The notes under the pieces were generated by a model, which saw only the letters and a list, made by a program, of their open reading frames with translations, searched no databases and had not been told where the DNA came from. Shown here piece by piece: positions 43,761 through 51,148 of a stretch of 64,000 nucleotides of DNA. This stretch comes from Prevotella sp. UBA2725. GTDB lineage: Bacteria > Bacteroidota > Bacteroidia > Bacteroidales > Bacteroidaceae. Location: assembly GCA_002353825.1 (NCBI GenBank), contig DEKJ01000003.1, positions 62,001 through 126,000 on the forward strand. Direction: 5' to 3'. Position 1 is the stretch's first letter. The number at the start of each line of letters is the position of its first letter. Made by a program: the position numbers and the translations under genes.

Positions 43761-43815
43761 TTCAATTAATGATTATTATCCTTAACAATCTGTTTCGCTC
43801 GTAAAAAATCACTTG

Positions 43816-43846
43816 CAAAATTATAAACACAATGTTTCAATTCAAA
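43816..43846 (-). promoter_or_regulatory. Promoter of the SusC-SusD pair
   Basis: On the minus strand TTTG (43843-43846), 19 bases, then TAATTTTG (43816-43823), 56 bases before the start. Two more -7-like boxes on the same strand (TACTTTTG at 43976-43983 and TAAATTTG at 44004-44011) would give longer leaders. The rest of 43761-44155 is AT-rich with no gene I can support. Confidence 0.7.
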
Positions 43847-44079
43847 TACATAAATATGAAAGTATCGTGTCATTCGTAATGCCTATATTTTCATACCGAC
43901 ACCACGTAATGTTCAGAATGTCAGAATATGTATACCATTTGTCTACTAGTGCTTTAGTCTTCAATAATAACATGACAAAAGTAAACAAAAATAATCGAAA
44001 TGGCAAATTTATTAGACAAAAAGTGCAATAAAGAAGAAAAAGCATTGCAATACGTTTTTGATTATTTTGCATCAAACTT

Positions 44080-44111
44080 CTTGTTGTTATCCTCTTTTTT
44101 CTTTATCTTTG
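44080..44111 (+). promoter_or_regulatory. Promoter of ferritin
   Basis: CTTG (44080-44083), 20 bases, then TATCTTTG (44104-44111), 45 bases before the ATG. Confidence 0.72.
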
Positions 44112-44155
44112 CAAAGAATGAATCTTGAGAACAGAACGTTTAAAACTATACTATT

Positions 44156-44683
44156 ATGTTGAACAAGAAAGTAGAGGACGCTATCAACGCCCAGATCAAT
44201 GCTGAGATGTGGTCAGCTTATCTTTATCTCTCTATGTCGGCTTGGGCCAGTGCCAACAACATGCCGGGCATGGGCCACTGGTTTGATGTCCAGTATCAGG
44301 AGGAGACCGACCACATGAAGATTTTCTTCAACTATGTCATCCAGCGCGATGGCCGCGTACTGCTGAAGCCTATCGAGGGTGTGCCTACAGAGTGGAAATC
44401 GCCGCTTGATGTCTTCGAGGCAACATTAAAGCACGAGCAGAAGGTGACATCGCTCATCAATGAGCTTTATGCGCTCGCCACGGATGAACATGATTTCGCT
44501 ACGCAGAGCATGCTGAAGTGGTTCATCGACGAGCAGGTCGAGGAAGAGGACAACGACAAGAACATCATCGACAACCTGAAGATGATCAACGGCAACGGCT
44601 ATGGCCTCTACACGCTCGACAAAGATCTCGGCACGCGTGTCTACACGCAGGCTGCACCGCTCGCAGCAAAGGCTGGCGCTTAA
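44156..44683 (+). CDS. ftnA: Bacterial non-haem ferritin
   Basis: 175 residues, the usual ferritin length. Ferroxidase ligands can be read in the four-helix bundle: E17 (INAEMWSAYLY), E50 and H53 (YQEETDHMK), E94 (LKHEQKV) and the E/Q cluster around 126-130 (IDEQVEEE). It stores iron as a 24-mer in the cytoplasm. Single gene with its own promoter. A 22-bp repeat array begins 51 bases after its stop. The gene symbol is by family. Confidence 0.95.
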   Translation: MLNKKVEDAINAQINAEMWSAYLYLSMSAWASANNMPGMGHWFDVQYQEETDHMKIFFNYVIQRDGRVLLKPIEGVPTEWKSPLDVFEATLKHEQKVTSLINELYALATDEHDFATQSMLKWFIDEQVEEEDNDKNIIDNLKMINGNGYGLYTLDKDLGTRVYTQAAPLAAKAGA

Positions 44684-44733
44684 TTGGCGTCTTCTTTACG
44701 CTTATTAGTCGTATCTATACGGCTTATTTCTCA

Positions 44734-44821
44734 TTGGCCGTCGTTCGTCAGACAATTGTTTGTCGAACGACGGCCGATTGTTTGTCGAACGTCAGCCAAT
44801 CGTTTGTCGAACGTCAGCCAA
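44734..44821. repeat. 22-bp-period repeat array downstream of ferritin (4 units)
   Basis: Four exact 22-bp units. Units 2 to 4 share the GTTTGTCGAACG core with the 3009 and 23293 arrays; unit 1 is divergent (TTGGCCGTCGTTCGTCAGAC). Confidence 0.85.
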
Positions 44822-44846
44822 TCGGTCTCCACGTGTCAGCCGATAT

Positions 44847-45040
44847 AAAAAAGGTTTGGGCTGCACGTCTCACGACGTACAGCCCACTTAGAAGAAAGTT
44901 ATGAAACCTTCTTACACATTTCAATCACTTGTTTCAATTACTTGTTATCAACTATATATTCAAACTACTATTCTTCTACCTATTTTATGTTGATGCGGAG
45001 GCGGTTGTTTCCTTCGTGAGGAGTTCCGTAAATATTATTC
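44847..45040 (-). ncRNA. Candidate small RNA of about 190 nt
   Basis: A near-ideal minus-strand promoter (TTTG at 45074-45077, 20 bases, TAACTTTG at 45046-45053) is followed about 180 bases later by a strong terminator hairpin (44858-44885) with a T-run. Between them I find no open frame of useful length beginning after the predicted start: only a six-codon ATG frame (MCKKVS) and an ATG-less tail. The layout is that of a stand-alone sRNA or a very short peptide gene. I do not recognise an RNA family. Confidence 0.4.
44858..44885 (-). terminator. Hairpin terminator downstream of the candidate sRNA
   Basis: 12-bp stem GGGCTGCACGTC/GACGTACAGCCC (one mismatch) with a four-base loop. On the minus strand AAACCTTTTTT follows; on the plus strand there is no T-run, so minus is the likely direction, though it may also end ferritin transcripts. 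Confidence 0.7.
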
Positions 45041-45045
45041 TGCTG

Positions 45046-45077
45046 CAAAGTTAAAGGAACCTTACTGTTCTTGCAAA
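45046..45077 (-). promoter_or_regulatory. Promoter for the candidate sRNA
   Basis: On the minus strand TTTG, exactly 20 bases, then TAACTTTG. Both boxes fit the Bacteroidota consensus fully. Confidence 0.7.
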
Positions 45078-45084
45078 TTTTATA

Positions 45085-45135
45085 GGGGTGCAAAATGACG
45101 CAAAGCATGAAAAAAGGGGTGCAAAATGACGCAAA
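45085..45135. repeat. Direct repeat of a 20-bp word, 31-bp spacing
   Basis: GGGGTGCAAAATGACGCAAA occurs at 45085-45104 and 45116-45135 without a mismatch. Confidence 0.85.
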
Positions 45136-45170
45136 AAGGGCAACGACGAGCCTGCTATCGTGTTTCTGTA

Positions 45171-45286
45171 TCGACTTTTCACGACTTTTCACGACTTTCC
45201 ACGGCTTTTCACGACTTATGCTTTTTGCAGCTCGCTTGATTAGAAATGTCGTGTGAAGTTGTGGAGAGTTGTGGAAAATCGTGAAG
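45171..45286. repeat. 10-bp tandem repeat with inverted partner
   Basis: Five 10-bp units of the form ACGACTTTTC at 45171-45220 are followed, after AT-rich sequence, by GTCGTGTGAAGTTGTGGAG and related words (45248-45286), which read as their approximate inverse. Together they could form a long imperfect hairpin. Confidence 0.65.
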
Positions 45287-45301
45287 AGCCAATGAAAAAA
45301 T

Positions 45302-45559
45302 GGTTCGGTTTTCGGGTTGATAGCGTGACACAGCCTCGGAGAGGCTGACTCTGAGTAACCCCAGGCTAGGAGCGTAGCGACGTAGCCTGGGGTATGTTAA
45401 GATGGAGTTGTGACAATTGACCTTCTGCCTCGGAGAGGCAGGTTGCACGTAGTGCGCTATGTCTTTAATAGATAGTATCATACGAAGCATAGTGCGCCAA
45501 GGCGCAGCCAGCCTCTCCGAGGCTGTTTGGTGATTATCAATCCAAATTCCGGAAGAACC
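45302..45559. mobile_element. Multi-hairpin MITE-like element, copy 3
   Basis: The left end is GGTTCGGTTTTCGGGTTGAT, the family end with four bases missing; the right end is ATTCCGGAAGAACC. Inside are CCTCGGAGAGG modules, CCCCAGGCTAGGAGCGTAGC...GCCTGGGG, and GCCTCGGAGAGGC facing GCCTCTCCGAGGC. It is 258 bp. A-rich sequence flanks both ends but does not form a clean duplication. It ends 22 bases before the MntA-like stop. Confidence 0.8.
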
Positions 45560-45581
45560 AAAAAAGATTGGATGCCGGTTA

Positions 45582-45893
45582 TTAGTGGTTGCTGCGGCGG
45601 TAAATGACAACTCCGTCATGAAGGATGTTATTGATGAAAGGCTGGCTCTTAAGTTGCGAGAAGATGTTGGTATCAACGAAATAAGGCAGCCGGGAGAGAT
45701 AGAGCTTGTCGCGGAGGAGCACCAACTGCTCCCGCCCAAACTTCTCGCCTTTTAGCGATAGGTCGATGTCTGAGCCGCGTTTGTAGTCGCCGCGAGCACG
45801 TGAACCATAGAGCACGGCTTCTTCGATCTCTGGAATAGATGCTAAGATTTCGCGCAATTCTTTCATATATTTATCATCGATGCCGTATTCCAT
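45582..45893 (-). CDS. mntA: MntA-like minimal nucleotidyltransferase (antitoxin)
   Basis: 103 residues. The nucleotidyltransferase signature GSRARGDYKRGSDIDL places the GS pair at 30-31 and the metal-binding D42 and D44, with a third candidate Asp at D74. In MntA-HepT modules this enzyme transfers AMP to the HEPN toxin and neutralises it. It follows the HEPN gene by 13 bases on the same strand. Length is normal for the family. Confidence 0.88.
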   Translation of the reverse strand: MEYGIDDKYMKELREILASIPEIEEAVLYGSRARGDYKRGSDIDLSLKGEKFGREQLVLLRDKLYLSRLPYFVDTNIFSQLKSQPFINNILHDGVVIYRRSNH

Positions 45894-45906
45894 CTGTCGA
45901 GTTTCT

Positions 45907-46332
45907 TTAATCGTTGATAGATATTTTATTGAGCGTCTCGAGCAAGTCGCTCAATATCGGAAGATAGGTCTTTGTCACCTTGTCGATGACGTCAGTCTCA
46001 GTATCTTCATCGTAGACGTGTGCTGTCTCATTACGACTCTCAAGCATATCAAACCATGGCTCCGTGTTCTGAATAAGCCCCATAGAATAAGCTTGGCGAA
46101 TAGTATCGCGAGAGCCGCCTAATCGTTCAGTCCCTTGGTATTCGAGATAGTTCTTCAATACCTTCCAAGCGAGTTCCTGTGTGTATTCGAATCGTTGCAC
46201 CATACCGTCTTTCTCCAACGGGGTGAGCGCACGACTCTTCTGGAGCTCTACAACTTCCTTCAGTCTATCCAGCGCTTTCCGGAAAGTCGCTAACCGCTGT
46301 TTCCAACGTATGTCTGATTGTTTTGTAGCCAT
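45907..46332 (-). CDS. hepT: HepT-like HEPN protein (toxin)
   Basis: 141 residues, helical. Belongs to the nucleotidyltransferase substrate-binding (HI0074-type) branch of HEPN. The full R-x4-H-x-Y motif is visible as R100, H105 and Y107 in SRNETAHVYDED. HEPN RNases use Arg and His for RNA cleavage, and in characterised systems the Tyr is AMP-modified by MntA. It is encoded just upstream of the MntA-like gene. Whether this member is an active RNase cannot be judged from sequence alone. Confidence 0.87.
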   Translation of the reverse strand: MATKQSDIRWKQRLATFRKALDRLKEVVELQKSRALTPLEKDGMVQRFEYTQELAWKVLKNYLEYQGTERLGGSRDTIRQAYSMGLIQNTEPWFDMLESRNETAHVYDEDTETDVIDKVTKTYLPILSDLLETLNKISIND

Positions 46333-46358
46333 ATATATAAGGTATTGGGTGTTAAGTA

Positions 46359-47144
46359 TTAGTTGTTAGTTTTTGCCCGTTTCATCCACACGTTGAGCTG
46401 ATAGATGCTGGGGATGAGGATGAAGAAGGAGAAGATGACGGAGAGCGTCACCATACGTGCATTGCCGTGGAAGAGGTCGATGAGTTTTCCATCAGCCATC
46501 TGTGGCATGAGGTTGAACATGATAAATGCCACACTGTTGTTCACCCAATGGAAAAGGATGCCGGGGAGGATGGAACCCGTACGGTAATACATCCAGCCGA
46601 GGAGCAGACCGATGAGGAAAGCGTGGATGCCCTGGGGCACGTTGAGATGGACGAGGCCGAAGATGGCAGCAGAGATGGCGATGGCTACCCAGTGCCATTT
46701 ATCTTCCATCATGCCGAGGAGCTTGCGGAGGATTGCGCCGCGGAAGACCACCTCTTCAGCGAACGGTGCGAGGATGCCGATAACGACGTAGCCCACCGGC
46801 TTCTTCATCACTTCCTCAAACATCTTAGCCATCTGCTCCGGCATTTCCATCTGAAGCAATTCTACCAAGCGCTCCGAGGGGAGGATAGAGCCGAGGGAGA
46901 GCAGGACAGCCCATGTGAGAACCATCCAGGGTCGCGTCTGCATCCATGAGCGCGACACCGGCGTCCACTTGAACTTCAAGAAAACGAAGATGGTCACGGC
47001 ACTGCTGAGCACTGTGGAGATGATGGTCGTCGTGCCCAGCGAGAGTTTGAAGGCTCCGAGGATGGCGCCAAACACAATCTGTAACAGGAAGAAGACAACG
47101 ACATACCACAGGATGTCGAGAATATCTTTTAAAGTCTTGTTCAT
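46359..47144 (-). CDS. CPBP-family intramembrane metalloprotease
   Basis: 261 residues from the ATG at 47144; an upstream ATG at 47189 would add a poor hydrophobic leader. About seven membrane segments. Motif 1 is AEEVVFRGAILRKL (EExxxR), motif 2 is FGLVHLNVPQG (FxxxH) and motif 3 is ILFHWVNNSVAF (HxxxN), all needed for the CAAX-protease-and-bacteriocin-processing active site. The substrate is unknown. The C-terminus overlaps a short GTTAGTATT-like repeat. Confidence 0.93.
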   Translation of the reverse strand: MNKTLKDILDILWYVVVFFLLQIVFGAILGAFKLSLGTTTIISTVLSSAVTIFVFLKFKWTPVSRSWMQTRPWMVLTWAVLLSLGSILPSERLVELLQMEMPEQMAKMFEEVMKKPVGYVVIGILAPFAEEVVFRGAILRKLLGMMEDKWHWVAIAISAAIFGLVHLNVPQGIHAFLIGLLLGWMYYRTGSILPGILFHWVNNSVAFIMFNLMPQMADGKLIDLFHGNARMVTLSVIFSFFILIPSIYQLNVWMKRAKTNN

Positions 47145-47198
47145 GGTCAGAAATATTATAATGTGTATAATCTCATTTATTATTCCCACACTTATTTT

Positions 47199-47345
47199 AT
47201 CTCACACGGATCTTAAAGATTTTAAAGATGGCTACGCTGTTCGCTACGCGGTGATGCTTGCCAATGGTCTTTTCTACTGTGTAGCCGCAAAGCGGCGTAA
47301 CAATCTTTTAGATCTTTAATATCCGTGTGAGAAAAATCTATGTGA
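47199..47345. repeat. Palindromic repeat element of the CACACGGATCTTAAAGAT family, copy B
   Basis: The left arm is CTCACACGGATCTTAAAGAT and following bases (from 47201). The right arm reads ATCTTTAATATCCGTGTGAG, its imperfect inverse (to about 47331). The inner GGCTACGCTGTTCGCTACGC and TGTAGCCGCAAAGCGGCGTA match copy A at 2793. It fills the gap between ribF and the CPBP gene. Confidence 0.78.
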
Positions 47346-47348
47346 TGA

Positions 47349-48293
47349 TTATCTCGTAGATGCATCGAATATCTTCGTGATCGCCTCCTTGTCCTTTTGT
47401 ATCTGCGCAGCAAGGGCTTCGATGGAATCGAACTTTATGTCGTCTCGAATGCGCTTGATGAACTGTACACTGAGGGGTTTGCCATAGAGGCAGCCGTGGA
47501 AATTGAAGATGTTGGTCTCGAGGGATAGCTTTGTGCCGCCGTAGGTCGGTCGCGTACCGATATCCATCATTGCCGGCATGAGTCGCTGATGATCGTCTAT
47601 GGATGCCTTGACAGCGTAGACCCCACCTTTGGGAATGAGCAGTCCGCTGTCGCCCGTGTCGAGGTTTGCTGTGGGAAAACCGAGCTTACGGCCCTGCTGG
47701 AAGCCTTTGACGACGGTGCCTGAGAGCTCGTAGGGTCGACCGAGACATCGTGCCGCCATCTCTACTTCGCCGCCTTCCAAGAAAGAACGGGTGAGGGAGG
47801 AACTGACCTTGATGTCGCCCACAGAGAAAGGTGTGGACTGCATGACCTTGATGCCCATCTCCTTGCCGTAGCCGACATAATCGTCGAAGCCTTCGGCGCG
47901 ATTGTGACCGAATCGGTTGTCGTAGCCGATGATGAGCTCGCGCACGTTGAGCTTGTCGTGAAGGATCTGCTGCATGAAGTCGTGGGCAGAGAGCCCCGCC
48001 ATCTCCTTCGTGAAATGGAGTACCGCCACGTTGTCTACGCCCGTGAGCGAGAGCAACTGCAGTTTACGCTCGAGCGTTGTGAGCAGTCGCGGCTGATAGT
48101 CTTGGCTGAGCACCTGTCGCGGATGGCGGTCAAAGGTGATCACCAAAGACTGCAGACCCGCCTTGCGTGCCTCCTCCATGACGTTGGCTATCAAGAACTG
48201 ATGGCCGCGGTGCACGCCATCGAAGAACCCGATTGTTGCCACGCAAGGGCGGAGGTCATCGTTTAAAGTTTTAAAGACATCGTTATCTGTCAT
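47349..48293 (-). CDS. ribF: Bifunctional riboflavin kinase / FAD synthetase
   Basis: 314 residues. N-terminal FAD synthetase (nucleotidylyl transferase) domain with ATIGFFDGVHRGHQFLI and the ISSSLTR-like SSSLTRSFLEGGEV motif. C-terminal riboflavin kinase domain with GRKLGFPTANLD and the NFHGCLYGKPLSVQF strand region. It makes FMN and FAD from riboflavin. No FMN riboswitch is seen upstream. 129 bases separate it from the P-ATPase gene, most of it heptamer tract. Confidence 0.96.
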   Translation of the reverse strand: MTDNDVFKTLNDDLRPCVATIGFFDGVHRGHQFLIANVMEEARKAGLQSLVITFDRHPRQVLSQDYQPRLLTTLERKLQLLSLTGVDNVAVLHFTKEMAGLSAHDFMQQILHDKLNVRELIIGYDNRFGHNRAEGFDDYVGYGKEMGIKVMQSTPFSVGDIKVSSSLTRSFLEGGEVEMAARCLGRPYELSGTVVKGFQQGRKLGFPTANLDTGDSGLLIPKGGVYAVKASIDDHQRLMPAMMDIGTRPTYGGTKLSLETNIFNFHGCLYGKPLSVQFIKRIRDDIKFDSIEALAAQIQKDKEAITKIFDASTR

Positions 48294-48370
48294 CTATCTT
48301 TTTCTTTATGGGGTGGGCTTTCGACGCCCTAAAGGGCGACGCACAGAACTGCAGGTCACCATCACAGCAA

Positions 48371-48436
48371 CTCCTATCTCCTATCTCCTAACTCCTATCT
48401 CCTAACTCCTAACTCCTATCTCCTAACTCCTAACTC
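48371..48436. repeat. Long heptamer tract overlapping the P-ATPase 3' end
   Basis: Nine heptamers (CTCCTAT or CTCCTAA) and a partial tenth. On the minus strand they read GGAGTTA/GGAGATA, and the last sense codons and the TAG stop (48423-48425) of the P-ATPase lie inside. Confidence 0.88.
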
Positions 48437-51008
48437 TCTTGAAAAGCCTGTACAGCTCTCCGCCTCCGAGCACAAGCACGCCCGTCGACACGATGATTGC
48501 CATCCACTCAGTGAAGCTCAGTGGGAGGGTGCGGAACATACGGCCACCGAAGGTCACGATGATCCACTGTCCGATGAAGGTCAGGACAAGCACGAGGATG
48601 AGGCCACGGTCACGCCAGAAATGGCGGAAGGCACTGTAGCTGCTTCCGAGACACTTCGCGTTGAAGAGGTTCCAGAACTGCAGCATGACGAAGGTCGTGA
48701 AGAACATCGTCAGCTCATGCACGTCAATGATGCTTCCTTGACCATGGCGCTCACACCAGATAAGGAAGACGAACATGATGGCGAAGAAGAACAGGCCCAT
48801 GCCTATGATGCCACGCGCCATCGGCTTTGTGATGATGAAGTCGGAGGGCTTACGCGGCTTGTCGTGCATCACCTCATGCGATGGAGGCAGTGAAGCGAGT
48901 GCGAGAGCTGCGAAGGTGTCCATGATGAGGTTGACCCAGAGAATCTGCGTCACAGTGAGCGGCATCTCCGTGCCGATGATGGAGCCACCGAGCACGAGGA
49001 GCAACGCCGAGACGTTGACGACGAGCTGGAAGAAGAGGAACCGCTGGATGTTCTTATAGAGCGAGCGACCCCACATCACAGCTGAGGCGATGGACGAGAA
49101 CGAGTCGTCGAGGATCGTGATATCCGAAGCCTGCTTAGCTACCGAGGTACCGGAGCCGAGCGAGAGGCCGACATGCGCATAGTTGAGTGCCGGTGCGTCG
49201 TTGGTGCCGTCGCCTGTCACTGCCACTACCTCACCGTGCTTCTGCAGCATCTCCACGAGGCGTTGCTTGTCGCTCGGCCGTGCACGGCTCATCACGTCGA
49301 TGTCCTCACAGAGCGCGTAGGCATCCTCATCGGAGAGTGCTGCCCATTCGGGACCCGTGATGGCCTTGCCGCCTTTAAGACCTATCTGTCGGCCGATCTC
49401 GAGAGCTGTGGCCGTCGTATCACCCGTGACGATCTTCACGCGGATACCTGCTGTGCGACATTCCTCCACAGCCTCGGGCACCTCCTCGCGCACGGGGTCG
49501 CTGATGGCGCAGACACCTTGCAGCGAGAGGTTCGTTGCCTTACCTTCGGCAAGCGCCTGTGTGAGGTCGCCTTCACCATAGGCAAACGCTAATGTGCGCA
49601 TGGCTTTATGCTGATAGTCGAGCAGCACCTGCTCGCATGCCTCACGGTTCTCAGAACAGCAGTCGCAGAGGTTGAGGATGATCTCCGGCGCACCTTTGAC
49701 GAAGGTCAGCGTGCGGCCATTGACTGTAGCAGCTGTCGCCATGAGCTTCCGCTCCGTGGAGAACGGCAACTGGTTAAGTGTGGGGTTGGCAGCGCGCAAT
49801 GAAAGATAGTCGTTGTCCTTGTCTTTCAGCCAGAGCAGCAGGGCGCCTTCCGTAGGGTTGCCCACGACCTTGTCATCGTCGAGCTCCGCTGTGGAGTTCA
49901 CCGCCATGGCGATGTCGAGCAGTTTCTGCTTGTCGGCATCAGCCTCTACCTCCGGCGTGAGGTAGACGTCGCCCACACGCATCTTGTTCTGCGTGAGTGT
50001 GCCCGTCTTATCCGTACAGATGACGGTCACAGCCCCCATCGTCTCCGAAGCCTGGAGCTTGCGCACGAGGTTATGACTCTTGAGCATGCGCCGCATGTTC
50101 AAGGCCAAGGCGAGGTTCACAGCCATCGGCAGGCCCTCAGGCACTGTCATGACGATGAGCGTCACAGCCATCATGAAATAGTTGAGCACCACCTGTGCCA
50201 TACCCAAATAGTTGTTTGTATGCCACAGGTCGTTCGTCAGGATATCGTGAACGAGGAAGATAACAAAGGCTGCGATAGCAACAGTGAAGCCGACCTTCGA
50301 GATGAGCGAGGCGAGCTTGCCAAGCTGAATGTTGAGCGGTGTCTTTGTGTGCGTGGCTTCCGTCGACTGACGAGCCACCTTGCCGATCTCCGTGTTGTCA
50401 CCGATCTTTTCAACGATGGCCTCACCGTGTCCGTTCATCACCATCGTGGAGCGGAGGATGATATTAGCGGGATAGGCGGCACTGTGCTTGCCTTTATCTT
50501 CTGCATCGAGGCTCTTCGTCGTCAAAGGCTCACCCGTGAGCGCCGACTCGTCTACTTGCAGGTTGACGGCACTGAGGAGACGGGCATCAGCGGGAATCTC
50601 ATCACCGACTTCCACGAGGATGATGTCTCCCACGACGACCTCGCGCCGCGGAATCTCCATCACCTTGCCATCGCGCCGCACCTTCACGGGCTGGTCATCG
50701 TTCATTGCCGTGAGGACGTCGAACTTCTTCGCAGCGTCCACCTCGAAATAAAAACCTACGGTTGTAGCGAGGAAGATGGCGAGGAAGATACCGAGCGTCT
50801 CCATGAAGTCGTTGTTGACAAAGGCAAGAACGAGCGAGACGGCTGCTGCAACGAGCAGAATCTCTATGATAGGATCGCGGTATTTGTCGAGATAGAGTTT
50901 CCAAAGAGAGGCCTTCTTTGGAGGAGTGAGTACATTCTCTCCATACTTGTTGCGTGAGGCTGTTACTTGCTCACGATTTAAACCTTCGCGGTTGGTCTTT
51001 TCTGTCAT
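48423..51008 (-). CDS. P2-type cation-transporting ATPase (calcium-type)
   Basis: 861 residues, ten membrane segments. TGE actuator motif at 158-160, phosphorylation site D333 in CTDKTGTLTQ, MTVPEGLPMAVNLALA in helix 4, TGDGTNDAPAL hinge, and a C-terminal cation-ATPase domain starting near FQLVVNVSALLL. It fits the PMCA/SERCA-like group that exports Ca2+ from the cytoplasm; Mn2+ is an alternative. The end of the protein (RVRS) is encoded by the heptamer repeat. Divergent from the RND pump operon. Confidence 0.93.
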   Translation of the reverse strand: MTEKTNREGLNREQVTASRNKYGENVLTPPKKASLWKLYLDKYRDPIIEILLVAAAVSLVLAFVNNDFMETLGIFLAIFLATTVGFYFEVDAAKKFDVLTAMNDDQPVKVRRDGKVMEIPRREVVVGDIILVEVGDEIPADARLLSAVNLQVDESALTGEPLTTKSLDAEDKGKHSAAYPANIILRSTMVMNGHGEAIVEKIGDNTEIGKVARQSTEATHTKTPLNIQLGKLASLISKVGFTVAIAAFVIFLVHDILTNDLWHTNNYLGMAQVVLNYFMMAVTLIVMTVPEGLPMAVNLALALNMRRMLKSHNLVRKLQASETMGAVTVICTDKTGTLTQNKMRVGDVYLTPEVEADADKQKLLDIAMAVNSTAELDDDKVVGNPTEGALLLWLKDKDNDYLSLRAANPTLNQLPFSTERKLMATAATVNGRTLTFVKGAPEIILNLCDCCSENREACEQVLLDYQHKAMRTLAFAYGEGDLTQALAEGKATNLSLQGVCAISDPVREEVPEAVEECRTAGIRVKIVTGDTTATALEIGRQIGLKGGKAITGPEWAALSDEDAYALCEDIDVMSRARPSDKQRLVEMLQKHGEVVAVTGDGTNDAPALNYAHVGLSLGSGTSVAKQASDITILDDSFSSIASAVMWGRSLYKNIQRFLFFQLVVNVSALLLVLGGSIIGTEMPLTVTQILWVNLIMDTFAALALASLPPSHEVMHDKPRKPSDFIITKPMARGIIGMGLFFFAIMFVFLIWCERHGQGSIIDVHELTMFFTTFVMLQFWNLFNAKCLGSSYSAFRHFWRDRGLILVLVLTFIGQWIIVTFGGRMFRTLPLSFTEWMAIIVSTGVLVLGGGELYRLFKRVRS

Positions 51009-51059
51009 GTTTTTGTATAAATGAGTGGGGGTGAATATTCCACATTATAATCCTATGTA

Positions 51060-51067
51060 CAAAGTTA
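51060..51067 (-). promoter_or_regulatory. -7 promoter box for the P-ATPase
   Basis: The minus strand reads TAACTTTG, 52 bases before the start. Confidence 0.55.
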
Positions 51068-51111
51068 CATAAATTTAGAGCAATAATAGTTCGTTATCTA
51101 TTAAATTTCAG

Positions 51112-51119
51112 TATCTTTG
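51112..51119 (+). promoter_or_regulatory. -7 promoter box for the RND pump genes
   Basis: TATCTTTG, 30 bases before the ATG at 51149. It lies upstream of a TTG codon that opens a longer frame, leaving that codon almost no leader, so the ATG is preferred. Confidence 0.6.
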
Positions 51120-51148
51120 CGATATTGAACGTGAAATTTCAACATTTT

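Noticed and set aside
43842..44075. Short minus-strand hydrophobic frame (77 codons) upstream of the SusC-like gene
   Set aside because: AT-rich chance frame crossed by two promoter-like boxes; no homology recognised, so not called.
44901..44993. Plus-strand 30-codon frame (starts MKPSYTFQSL) antisense to the candidate sRNA
   Set aside because: Too short and without promoter on that strand; cannot be supported, though it is worth checking if the sRNA is not confirmed.
45209..45739. Minus-strand open frame (176 codons) overlapping mntA and the repeat element
   Set aside because: It is out of frame with mntA and runs through palindromic repeats; no protein-like features.
48294..48422. Possible FMN riboswitch upstream of ribF
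   Set aside because: The region is heptamer repeat and short unstructured DNA, without the conserved RFN boxes.
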